Counted from the stretch's first letter, positions 1 through 6,596 are shown. The stretch: 12,738 nucleotides of DNA from Chloroflexota bacterium (GCA_016210295.1 JACQUM010000156.1:1-12738); one strand, 5' to 3'. Translations and numbers: made by a program. The notes: generated from the letters alone by a model not told the origin.

Positions 1-854
1 GCGCCGACCACCCCCACGCCCCGGAGGAGCTCGGTGAGCGTGAGGACGAGGTCGGTGGCGGTCACTCCGGTCTGGAGCTCGCCGGTCAGCTTGAAGCCCA
101 CTACCTGGGGGAGGAGCATGTAGTAGGGCTGGCCGAGTAAGACGGCCTCGGCCTCGATGCCGCCCACGCCCCAGCCCAGGACGCCGAGACCGTTGATCAT
201 CGTCGTGTGGGAGTCGGTGCCGACCAGCGTATCCGGGAAAGCGTCAGGGCCGCCAGGCCCTGACCGGGTCGTCACGACGCTGGCCAGGTATTCCAGGTTG
301 CCCTGGTGAACGATGCCCGTTCCCGGCGGGACGACGCGGAAGCCCTGGAAAGCCCGCTGGGCCCAGCGGAGGAGGCCGTAGCGTTCCCGGTTCCGCTCGA
401 ACTCCTTCTCCACGTTCAGGGTGAAGGCGAGGCTGCTACCGAAGAAGTCCACCTGGACGGAGTGGTCGATGACAAGGTCTATGGGGACGAGGGGGTTGAT
501 CCGCTTCGGGTCGCCGCCGAGGCGGGCCATGGCGGAGCGCAGGGCGGCCAGGTCCACGATGGCCGGGACGCCAGTGAGGTCCTGCATTAATACGCGAGCG
601 GGCATGAAGGGGAACTCTCGCTGGGAAGGCGAGCGAGGGTCCCAGCGGGCGGCGCTGGCGACGTCCTCTTCGGAGATGACGCGGCCGTCCGCGTTGCGAA
701 GCGCGTTCTCCAGCAGGATGCGAATGGAGAAGGGTAGGCGGTCCAGCTTGGCCATGCCCGCCTTTTCCAGAGAGGGAAGGCTATAGAAGGCCAGGGAACC
801 CTGGGCGGTCTGAAGCTTCTCCCGGGCCGCCTTGTGGATAGATTCCCCTGCCAT
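1..854 (-). CDS. acnA: Aconitate hydratase, AcnA/IRP type (N-terminal part, runs off the window)
   Basis: Aconitase interconverts citrate and isocitrate through cis-aconitate in the TCA cycle, using a [4Fe-4S] cluster in the cytoplasm. The first 284 codons are visible of a family usually near 900 residues; the reading frame is open to the window edge. Recognisable blocks are LTGVPAIVDLAALR (about residues 92-105), the DHSVQVD segment, and the signature GTDSHTTMINGLGVLGWGVG near residues 223-242. The three cluster-ligand cysteines of the family lie further on and cannot be checked. The ATG at 854 follows AAGGAGA at good spacing. The gene lies 216 bp downstream of the sigma-factor gene on the same strand and has its own promoter candidate, so it is probably a separate transcription unit. 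AcnA (stress/stationary type) rather than AcnB is judged from the N-terminal order of motifs. Confidence 0.95.
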   Translation of the reverse strand, partial: MAGESIHKAAREKLQTAQGSLAFYSLPSLEKAGMAKLDRLPFSIRILLENALRNADGRVISEEDVASAARWDPRSPSQREFPFMPARVLMQDLTGVPAIVDLAALRSAMARLGGDPKRINPLVPIDLVIDHSVQVDFFGSSLAFTLNVEKEFERNRERYGLLRWAQRAFQGFRVVPPGTGIVHQGNLEYLASVVTTRSGPGGPDAFPDTLVGTDSHTTMINGLGVLGWGVGGIEAEAVLLGQPYYMLLPQVVGFKLTGELQTGVTATDLVLTLTELLRGVGVVG

Positions 855-914
855 GGGCTTTTCTCCTTGTGTGGGCGCTCGTTGCGTGTTTGCTTTGCTC
901 AGAGTCCTGAAGAA

Positions 915-944
915 ACTATGCCACACTGCTTGCCGCCTTGTCAC
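915..944 (-). promoter_or_regulatory. Candidate sigma-70 promoter of acnA
   Basis: On the minus strand GTGACA (944-939; five of six matches to TTGACA) is followed after 18 bp by CATAGT (920-915; four of six matches to TATAAT). A start near 908 would give a leader of about 50 nt that ends in the acnA Shine-Dalgarno. The call rests on motif match and position only. Confidence 0.4.
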
Positions 945-1070
945 CGTCGGGGTAGTCGCGGGACTCATTCAGGAGGACTCAGCGAAGCAACCGCTTCAGT
1001 GGAGCTCCGTTATAGGTATTGGCAGGAGCCTCCGCATTGGGGGCACGGGCGTGGGAGCGGCAGCGCGCTG

Positions 1071-2357
1071 CTAGGACGCCAAAGCGTCCGGCAGGAGGGC
1101 CGGCCAGCGCTGGAGCTGACGGAGGGCACGCTGCTCCAGCTGTCGCGCTCGCTCTCGGGATATCCCGAAGTTTCGCCCGACATCTGCGAGCGTCTGCGCG
1201 CTCTCTCCATTGAGCCCGAATCGTAGTTCCAAGAGGCGATGCTCGCGGGGCGGGAGGGATGTCAGGGCCTGGAGCAACTCTGCCCGGGCTGCGGATTGGA
1301 TCACCTGCTCCTCCATTCCCGGGCTCTCCAGGTTGGGCAGGACATCGGCCAGGGTGGTCGTTTCATCGTCGGAGACGGGGACGTCCAAGGAGAGGACGTC
1401 CCCTGGAAGGATAGAGAGGCGCTGCACCTGGCTTTCCGTCAGGCCAGCCTCCTGGGCGAGCTCGGAGAGGGTCGCCTTCTGGCCGGTCAAGCTCAGGCGG
1501 CGCTGCCGCAACCGCTCCAGCTTCTGGAGCGCTTCAACGGCGTGGACAGGCAGCCGGATCAGGCGGCCCCTCTCCGCCAGTGACCGGACGATAGACTGGC
1601 GAATCCACCAGGTGGCGTAGGTGCTGAACCGGCACTTACGGCGGTAGTTGAAGCGGCGGACTGCCTCCATGAGCCCGGTGTTCCCTTCCTGAACGAGATC
1701 GAGGAGGGGGATGTTCCCTCCGATATAGCGCCGGGCGATGCTGACGACGAGGCGGAGATTGCATTCGGTGAGGCGACGTTTCGCGCCCTCACCTGCTGCG
1801 AGAAGAGAGTTCCAATGCGCCTCCAGGGCGCCCTGGTAGGGAAGAAGGGAAGGACGAAGCGCCTCTGGGCTCGGGCTGGGCTGGCCAAGAGGGAATGTCT
1901 TGCCAAGCTCCTCCACTGCGTTTGCCGGAAGGAGCCGGATGTCTATGGAGAGATGGACAAGGGTTTTTCCTACCTCAGGAGCAGAGATACCCGTCCGTTT
2001 CGCTGCCTGGATGACTAGTCTTTGGTCGGGTTCGTAGTCGATGAGGGCCAGAAGACCCGGGCGGTAGAGGTCGGTGAAGCGGGTCACCCTTCCGCCGAGG
2101 AGACACGCGGCATTGTGGATGGAGTGGAGGATCTGGGCGCCGACATCCTGGGTGATGGCGCCGTGGTCCTGTTCCGGCGAGCGGCCACGATGCCCCAGGA
2201 GGCTCTGGAGGTGGTCCGCCGTCTCGCGGGTCCTGCCCAGGGCCTCTTCCTCTTCTTGCTTCAGGAGCGGGATCCGCCCGATGCTCTGGAGGTAGGCGGT
2301 GGTGCTGTCTATCGTCTCCCGCTCTCGCGTGCGCCGTGAAGACTGGACAGGCGACAT
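1071..2357 (-). CDS. RNA polymerase sigma-70 factor, RpoD/group-2-like
   Basis: This 428-residue sigma factor directs RNA polymerase to promoters. Region 1.2 is at about residues 16-45 (DSTTAYLQSIGRIPLLKQEE). Region 2 is at 195-265, with DLVQEGNTGLMEAV and FSTYATWWIRQSIVRSL (core binding, -10 recognition and melting). Region 3 is at about 270-345. Region 4 is at 355-415, with the -35 helix-turn-helix around GISRERARQLEQRAL. There is no long acidic region 1.1, and roughly 145 residues of poorly conserved sequence separate regions 1.2 and 2.1. The region 2 wording departs from the near-invariant housekeeping sequence (FNYRRKCRFSTYATWW instead of the usual FDP-KG-RFSTYATWW), which suggests a group 2 alternative factor. 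ATG 2357 follows AGAAGGAG. The gene starts 24 bp after the usp stop and is probably cotranscribed with usp and the dodecin-like gene. Confidence 0.9.
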   Translation of the reverse strand: MSPVQSSRRTRERETIDSTTAYLQSIGRIPLLKQEEEEALGRTRETADHLQSLLGHRGRSPEQDHGAITQDVGAQILHSIHNAACLLGGRVTRFTDLYRPGLLALIDYEPDQRLVIQAAKRTGISAPEVGKTLVHLSIDIRLLPANAVEELGKTFPLGQPSPSPEALRPSLLPYQGALEAHWNSLLAAGEGAKRRLTECNLRLVVSIARRYIGGNIPLLDLVQEGNTGLMEAVRRFNYRRKCRFSTYATWWIRQSIVRSLAERGRLIRLPVHAVEALQKLERLRQRRLSLTGQKATLSELAQEAGLTESQVQRLSILPGDVLSLDVPVSDDETTTLADVLPNLESPGMEEQVIQSAARAELLQALTSLPPREHRLLELRFGLNGESAQTLADVGRNFGISRERARQLEQRALRQLQRWPALLPDALAS

Positions 2358-2381
2358 GGTGCTCCTTCTCGCCTCTCGATC

Positions 2382-2819
2382 CTACGTGCGGCGAGAGGCG
2401 GGTACTTTGACCAGAGTGACGGGTACGGGGGCCTCCTGGAGAACGCGGCCAGCCACCTGGCCAACGGGGCCAGAGCCGCCCTCCGCCCATCCGTAGGTGG
2501 CCATGGCAATCTGGTCCACCTGATGCTCTCCGAGGAACCGCAGGATTTCGCTGGCGGGATCGCCCGTCGTTACTGACCAGGTGACTTTTGTCTTGCCCCC
2601 GATCTTGCGGGCAAGCGCTTGCAAATAAGTCTGGGGGTTCTCCTGGGGGTTGCTCCTTTCCAGGGCGAGGGAGGATGCGGGAGTGGCTGGGGCCGGGACG
2701 ACATGGAGCAGATATAGCTCGGCGCCCAGGGCGGCGGCAAGACTGCGGGCGACCTCCAAGACGCTCTCCGCGAGGGAAGAACCATCCAGGGGGACGAGGA
2801 TGCGTTTCAAGGCCATCAC
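2382..2819 (-). CDS. Universal stress protein, UspA family, single domain
   Basis: This 145-residue cytoplasmic UspA-fold protein opens with the usual strand and loop (ALKRILVPLDGSSLAESVL). UspA proteins form dimers, and many bind ATP through GxxGx9G(S/T). Here the C-terminal loop reads TYGWAEGGSGPVGQVAGRVL, whereas the tandem Usp in this window has THGRSGVGRWVFGSVADRVL. The GRSG motif is altered and the basic residue is lost, so ATP binding may be weakened or absent. The first codon is GTG at 2819, overlapping the stop of the dodecin-like gene as GTGA; an ATG follows immediately at 2816, giving TGATG. Either arrangement implies translational coupling. The sigma-factor gene follows after 24 bp. 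The family call is firm; the exact start is uncertain by one codon. Confidence 0.93.
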   Translation of the reverse strand: MMALKRILVPLDGSSLAESVLEVARSLAAALGAELYLLHVVPAPATPASSLALERSNPQENPQTYLQALARKIGGKTKVTWSVTTGDPASEILRFLGEHQVDQIAMATYGWAEGGSGPVGQVAGRVLQEAPVPVTLVKVPASRRT

Positions 2820-3049
2820 CGCGCCCCGACGAGCTCCCTGGGCTCTGGGACCGCCACGGGAACCAGGGCCCGGGCGACAACGGTGTAAGCCGCTGGCCCC
2901 TCGGCGTCGACCGTCCAGGTGAGACGGGTGATGGTGGCGCTCTGGAGGTCGCCGTGCTCGCGTGTCAGGGCCTGGAGGACCTTACGGATGGCGTCGATCC
3001 ATCCCTCGGTGGACACCTCTGTGCGCTCGACGGTCCGATAGGCTAGCAT
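2816..3049 (-). CDS. Dodecin-like small flavin-binding protein (candidate)
   Basis: This 77-residue protein starts MLAYRTVERTEVSTEGWIDA. Its pattern is beta-alpha-beta-beta: a short strand, then S-x2-GW-x2-AI-x-KVLQAL, then SATITRLTWTVD and AAYTVVARALV. This matches the dodecin layout (S-x2-SW-x2-A helix, variable loop, V-x-G-x-Y-x-V hairpin). Dodecins are roughly 65-75-residue dodecamers that bind and buffer flavins; the tryptophan early in the helix is in the position used for flavin stacking. The assignment is by eye and could instead be an unnamed family of similar fold. ATG 3049 is chosen because GGGGAGGT lies just upstream; an open frame continues to 3211 but that part has no protein-like character. 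The stop overlaps the usp start (GTGA). It is the first gene of the dodecin-usp-sigma unit, behind the triple TTCAGG site. Confidence 0.6.
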   Translation of the reverse strand: MLAYRTVERTEVSTEGWIDAIRKVLQALTREHGDLQSATITRLTWTVDAEGPAAYTVVARALVPVAVPEPRELVGAR

Positions 3050-3092
3050 CGCAGGACCTCCCCTTCTCGTACCCGACCGTTGGGCTGAGCCT

Positions 3093-3158
3093 AGCCTATA
3101 AGCGGGGGGCGGAACGGGCGCTGAACAAGGAGGGGAGATTCCTGAATTCTCCCTGAAC
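3093..3158 (-). promoter_or_regulatory. Triple TTCAGG direct-repeat site upstream of the dodecin-usp-sigma unit (site B)
   Basis: On the minus strand three direct heptamers occur: GTTCAGG (3158-3152), ATTCAGG (3147-3141) and GTTCAGC (3126-3120). Start-to-start spacing is 11 and then 21 bp. A weaker fourth copy, GTTCCGC, starts 11 bp further on (3115-3109). A TATAGG at 3100-3095 is a possible -10. The last strong copy ends about 70 bp before the start codon. The spacing equals that of the sites at 6532 and 9828. It is likely a binding site for an OmpR-family regulator, by inference. Confidence 0.65.
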
Positions 3159-3287
3159 AGGAGGAAGGCAAGTCCGGAAGGGTCTTCCTCTCTGGGTCCC
3201 CCTCTCCGCACTCCCCCCTTTTTGTAGGCCGGGCGGGCTTATCCCACTCTTTGTGCAAAGCCCTCTCTGGGAGGCCTCGTACAAGAT

Positions 3288-3322
3288 GTCATTCTGAGTC
3301 CGCCGCAGGCGGGCGAAGAATC
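3288..3322. repeat. Interspersed repeat, copy 1 (GTCATTCTGAG...GAATC family)
   Basis: GTCATTCTGAGT is followed by the small palindrome CCGCC-GCA-GGCGG (3300-3312) and then CGAAGAATC. The same framework, with a different palindrome of the same GCA loop, occurs at 10255-10291, so flanks and loop are conserved while the stem varies compensatorily. This looks like a short intergenic repeat family with a structured core. Its function is unknown. Confidence 0.7.
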
Positions 3323-3350
3323 CACGATAGGTAGGCCTTTCCCGAAGTTC

Positions 3351-3372
3351 ATCCTGAGGAACGAAGGGCTCA
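3351..3372. repeat. Short inverted repeat CCTGAG / CTCAGG
   Basis: CCTGAG and CTCAGG flank GAACGAAGGG, immediately after TTCAT. Together with TTCGACAAGCTCAGGGTGA at 10220-10240 this resembles a second common intergenic repeat type. It is short, so the pairing could be incidental. Confidence 0.4.
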
Positions 3373-3557
3373 GGGAGACAGAGAGCCTCAGTCACGAGGG
3401 GGAAAAGCCGGAATGCTACTTTTCTGCGCAAAGCGTCTCTGGGAGAGGAGACCTCTCTGGCTCAGAGGAACATTCTGGATACCCGCTAGTTTTGAGCAGG
3501 CACTCGAGTCTCAGACCTCAAGCGAGCCGGCAACGGAGTCGCTTCGGATCGGGGCTC

Positions 3558-4259
3558 TTAGCTCTCTTCTTGAGGGGAGGCGAAGAGATACCCCACGCCG
3601 GGCTCGGTGCGGATGTAGCGGGGATGCTCGGAGTCGTCGCCGAGCTTGCGCCGCAGACGGCGGATGTAGGCCCAGAGGTAGTCGCTCTCCTCGCCGTACT
3701 CCTGGCCCCAGACGGTTTGGAGTATCGCTCGGTGGGTGAGGACCTTGCCAGCGTTACGGGCCAGGTGGGTGAGGAGGTTGTACTCCGTGGGGGTGAGCCT
3801 GACCTCCTGACCGCCGCGAGTGACACGACGAGCCGCGAAGTCGATGGTCAGCTCGCCGACCGTGATGGGAGGGAGAGCTCCGCTCCGAGAGGAGATGGTG
3901 CGGCGCAGAGCCGCTCGGACGCGGGCCAGTAGCTCCTCGATGCCGAAGGGTTTGGTGAGATAGTCATCAGCGCCCAGGTCGAGGGCGCGCACCTTGTCCT
4001 GCTCTCTCCCGCGGGCGCTGAGCACGATGATAGGCACGTCCGATTCCTCGCGGATGCGGGAGCAGACCTCGAAGCCGTCGGGGCCGGGCATCATCAGGTC
4101 AAGGAGAATGAGGCTGAGGACGTTCTCCGAGGCCAGCTTCAGGGCCTCCAGGCCGTCTGTCGCCGTCAGGACCTCGTAGCCGCGGGCTCGCAGGTTGGCG
4201 CTGACGTAGCGGATGGTCTGAGGCTCATCGTCCACGACCAGAATGCGGGAGTTCTGCAT
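3558..4259 (-). CDS. Response regulator, OmpR/KdpE type
   Basis: This 233-residue regulator has a receiver domain at 1-120: acidic pair D10-D11, phosphoacceptor D54 in LLDLMMPGPDG, S81, and K103 in LTKPFG. A winged-helix DNA-binding domain follows at about 130-230 (LTPTEYNLL, HLARNAGKVLTH, YIRRLRRKLGD, YIRTEPGVGYLF). The C-terminal wording is closest to KdpE-like regulators, but no kdpFABC potassium-transport genes are in the window, so the symbol is not assigned. ATG 4259 overlaps the kinase stop as TGATG; a GTG one codon earlier would give GTGA. Coupled translation with the kinase makes them a cognate pair. Regulators of this family bind tandem direct repeats in helical phase, which makes this protein the natural candidate for the TTCAGG sites around it. 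Confidence 0.95.
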   Translation of the reverse strand: MQNSRILVVDDEPQTIRYVSANLRARGYEVLTATDGLEALKLASENVLSLILLDLMMPGPDGFEVCSRIREESDVPIIVLSARGREQDKVRALDLGADDYLTKPFGIEELLARVRAALRRTISSRSGALPPITVGELTIDFAARRVTRGGQEVRLTPTEYNLLTHLARNAGKVLTHRAILQTVWGQEYGEESDYLWAYIRRLRRKLGDDSEHPRYIRTEPGVGYLFASPQEES

Positions 4260-6451
4260 CACGGCCCCCCTCTTGGCCTCGGGACCCGCCTGTTCTGTCG
4301 ATGAGAGGCGGGGGCGCGGGGGAGCGTGAAGAGGATGCGCGCCCCGCCTGCCGGACCTTGCTCGATCCAGATCCGGCCTCCGTGGGCCTCCACGACAGCC
4401 TTGCACAGGGTGAGGCCCAGACCTGTGCCGGGCGGGCGAGGCCGCCCGTCGGGCATGGGCAGGCGCACGAACCTTTCGAAGACCGCCTCTCGTTTGTCCT
4501 CCGGGATTCCAGGGCCCTGGTCTGTGACGCTGAAAAGGACGTCCCGTTCCCGGCGCTGGGCCGCGAGGGTGATCTGCGTGCCAGGCGGAGAGTATTTGGC
4601 GGCGTTCTCCAGGAGGTTGCTGGTCACATGCAAGACCTGGTTCGCGTCCACCAGCACCGGAGGAAGCCCCGGTGGAACGCGAAGGGCCACAGAGTGATCC
4701 CGAAGGAAGGGTTCGGAGGCGCGGGCACCTGATTCCAGGAGGTCGCGGGGCTCTACGGCGGTGACGTTTTGAGCGATGTGCTGCCCGCTTTCGATGCGCG
4801 AGAGGTCGAGCAGGTCGGAGACCAGGCGGGCCATCCTGTCCGTCTCTTGGACGATCCCCTCCAGGAACTCCCGCTGCGTGGCGGCGTCCCAGGTCACGTC
4901 TTGCTGGAGCAGGGAGGTGGCGAAGCCCTTGATGTGGCCCAGGGGCGTTCGCAGCTCGTGACTCACCAGGGAGGTGATACTCTGGCGAAGCTCCTCGACG
5001 GCGTGACGGTGGCTCACGTCCTGCACGACGACGACGGCGCCGACGACTCTCCTGTCCCTATCCCGGATGGGTGCGGCGGAGACATCTACAGGGAGACGCC
5101 GGTCCCCTTTCATGGGGAGGAAGACCTCTATGGGAGGGACCACCTCTCCTGTCTGGATGGCCCGGTGCATGGGGGTCCGCTCTGGTGGCAAGGGACGTCC
5201 GAGCCCATCCTGAAGCGGGATCGCCTCGGTGCTCGGGTGCCCCCGCAAGGCAGAAGGAGAGAGGCCGAGGAAGGAGGCGATTCGGTCGTTTGCGAGCTCG
5301 ATGGCCATCTCTTTGCCGACGGTGAAGACTCCGGCGCTCACGCTTTGGAAGACGGCGCTGAGGGCGTTGCGCTCCTGGGCTATCTCGCCGAAGAGTTGGG
5401 CGTTGCGGATGGCGATGGCAGCCTGGTCGGCCAGCGCCTCAAGGACGGGCCGAGCCCCTTGAGGCACGGCGTTGGGCCGCAGGTAGTCCACGCCGAACAC
5501 ACCGTAGATCTCGCCCGCCACGCGGATGGGGATGTGAATGAAGGAGCGGATCCCCTCGCTACGTACGATCCCGAGGAGGGGACGGAGCTCCCGGCTGGTG
5601 TCCTGGACAACGAGGGACTCTCCGGTCTCCACCACCCGGCCGATGACCGTCTGGCCAATGAGTACCTCTCCCAATGCCCTTGTTTGGGGAGAGTAGCGGT
5701 AGAGGGCCCCCAGATGCAGGGACCGCCTTTCTCGGTCCACGATGAACAGGTGGGCCTTGTCGGCCTCCAGAAGGGTAGCCGCCGCGCGGACGATGGTGTC
5801 CAGGACCTCGGGGGCGTCCAGCGAGCTGACCAGGGCCCTGCCGATCCGGTTCAGGGCCTCGACCTCCAGGGTCTTCTGCTCCGTCGCCTGGAGGTGCCGT
5901 GCGTTGCCGATGGCAGCGGCGGCGACGGCGGCGAGAGACTCGACGAGTCTCTCATCCTCCTCGTCGAACTCCGGCGCTCCTTCCTTCTCCGCCAGATAGA
6001 GGTCCCCGAAGGTCTCTTCGTGGGAAACGATAGGCGCTCCCAGGAAGCTGCGCATGTGTGGGTGGCGGGGCGGAAAGCCTGCAGCGTTAGGATGTGCGGC
6101 GATATCGGCGACCCTCAGGGTCCTCTTCTCCTGAATGATGAGCCCGAGGAGGCCCTTGCCCTGGGGGAGGGCACCGATGGCTTGTCGTTGCTCCGGGGTC
6201 ACCCCGTGGGTGATGAACTCCTGAATGCGTCCCTCCGGTCCCAGGACAGCCAGGGCCCCATACCGAGCACTCGTGAGCCGACAGGCGGATTGGACGATCT
6301 TCTCCAGCAGGGGCTGGAGGGAGAGCTCTGAAACGAGGCTGAGCACGGCTTCGTTCAGAGCCGCGCTCTGTCGTTCCTGCTTTTCGAGCCGCTGTCGAAG
6401 AGCCGGCTTCTGTTCACGCGGCTCTGCTGCGGCGTCTGTCTTTTTCGCCAT
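4259..6451 (-). CDS. Soluble sensor histidine kinase, GAF-GAF-PAS-HisKA-HATPase
   Basis: This 730-residue kinase phosphorylates the adjacent regulator. It has a short basic/coiled N-terminus (1-35), GAF1 (about 35-185), GAF2 (about 195-355), PAS (about 360-480) and HisKA at 490-560 with the phosphoacceptor H498 in SHELRTPLGHIKGF. The ATPase domain has the N box SNLLENAAKY (N616), G1 box DQGPGIP (644-650) and G2 box GTGLGL (675-680). No membrane segment or signal peptide is seen, so it senses a cytoplasmic cue such as a small molecule, redox state or gas; the ligand cannot be told from sequence. ATG 6451 follows GGGGAG with a very short leader behind a TATAAT. It is the first gene of a two-gene operon and is divergent from the tandem usp gene. 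Confidence 0.95.
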   Translation of the reverse strand: MAKKTDAAAEPREQKPALRQRLEKQERQSAALNEAVLSLVSELSLQPLLEKIVQSACRLTSARYGALAVLGPEGRIQEFITHGVTPEQRQAIGALPQGKGLLGLIIQEKRTLRVADIAAHPNAAGFPPRHPHMRSFLGAPIVSHEETFGDLYLAEKEGAPEFDEEDERLVESLAAVAAAAIGNARHLQATEQKTLEVEALNRIGRALVSSLDAPEVLDTIVRAAATLLEADKAHLFIVDRERRSLHLGALYRYSPQTRALGEVLIGQTVIGRVVETGESLVVQDTSRELRPLLGIVRSEGIRSFIHIPIRVAGEIYGVFGVDYLRPNAVPQGARPVLEALADQAAIAIRNAQLFGEIAQERNALSAVFQSVSAGVFTVGKEMAIELANDRIASFLGLSPSALRGHPSTEAIPLQDGLGRPLPPERTPMHRAIQTGEVVPPIEVFLPMKGDRRLPVDVSAAPIRDRDRRVVGAVVVVQDVSHRHAVEELRQSITSLVSHELRTPLGHIKGFATSLLQQDVTWDAATQREFLEGIVQETDRMARLVSDLLDLSRIESGQHIAQNVTAVEPRDLLESGARASEPFLRDHSVALRVPPGLPPVLVDANQVLHVTSNLLENAAKYSPPGTQITLAAQRRERDVLFSVTDQGPGIPEDKREAVFERFVRLPMPDGRPRPPGTGLGLTLCKAVVEAHGGRIWIEQGPAGGARILFTLPRAPASHRQNRRVPRPRGGP

Positions 6452-6472
6452 GCTCTCCCCAAGCCTATTCCA

Positions 6473-6478
6473 ATTATA
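6473..6478 (-). promoter_or_regulatory. Perfect -10 hexamer of the kinase-regulator operon
   Basis: TATAAT on the minus strand lies 21 bp before the kinase ATG, giving a leader of about 15 nt that contains the Shine-Dalgarno. No good TTGACA is found 16-18 bp upstream (CAAGGC at 17 bp), so the promoter may need an activator. The triple TTCAGG site lies about 55-95 bp upstream in the divergent spacer and could also serve this promoter. Confidence 0.5.
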
Positions 6479-6531
6479 TCGGAACTCGTGCCAGGGCCTT
6501 GCTGCCTTTTCGCTTCCGTCGCGGCTGGTCT

Positions 6532-6596
6532 GTTCAGGGGATGTTCAGGCCAGAGGAAGAGGAGTTCAGGCCGCGTTTTGTTCCGCCTCGTATTGA
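6532..6596 (+). promoter_or_regulatory. Triple TTCAGG direct-repeat site upstream of the tandem usp gene (site A)
   Basis: Three identical heptamers GTTCAGG occur at 6532-6538, 6543-6549 and 6564-6570, with start-to-start distances of 11 and 21 bp. A weak -10 (TATTGA) lies at 6591-6596, 27 bp from the start of the last copy. The last copy ends 57 bp before the usp start codon. Geometry and orientation relative to the gene match the sites at 3158 and 9828. It is likely a regulator-binding site, by inference. Confidence 0.7.

Larger units (their letters stand above)
3159..3557. other. Non-coding stretch between response regulator and site B
   Basis: No convincing gene is seen in roughly 400 bp. 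The stretch contains an interspersed repeat copy (3288-3322), a second related inverted motif (CCTGAG...CTCAGG, 3351-3372), and an imperfect duplication: TGTGCAAAGCCCTCTCTGGG at 3252 versus TGCGCAAAGCGTCTCTGGG at 3425. No clear intrinsic terminator with a T-tract follows the response-regulator stop on the minus strand. Short open frames here are incidental. Confidence 0.6.

Noticed and set aside
967..1000. ATTCAGG and CTTCAGT on the plus strand between acnA and the sigma gene
   Set aside because: Spacing is 27 bp, not 11/21, and the orientation faces no gene start. Not counted as a member of the site family.
855..1070. Possible riboswitch or T-box leader before acnA
   Set aside because: No specifier, antiterminator or known aptamer pattern could be traced, and the promoter candidate leaves only about 50 nt of leader.
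4769..6331. 520-codon open frame on the plus strand
   Set aside because: It is exactly antisense to the histidine kinase, whose domains and motifs are certain. Long antisense frames are common in GC-rich genes, and the translation has no family resemblance.
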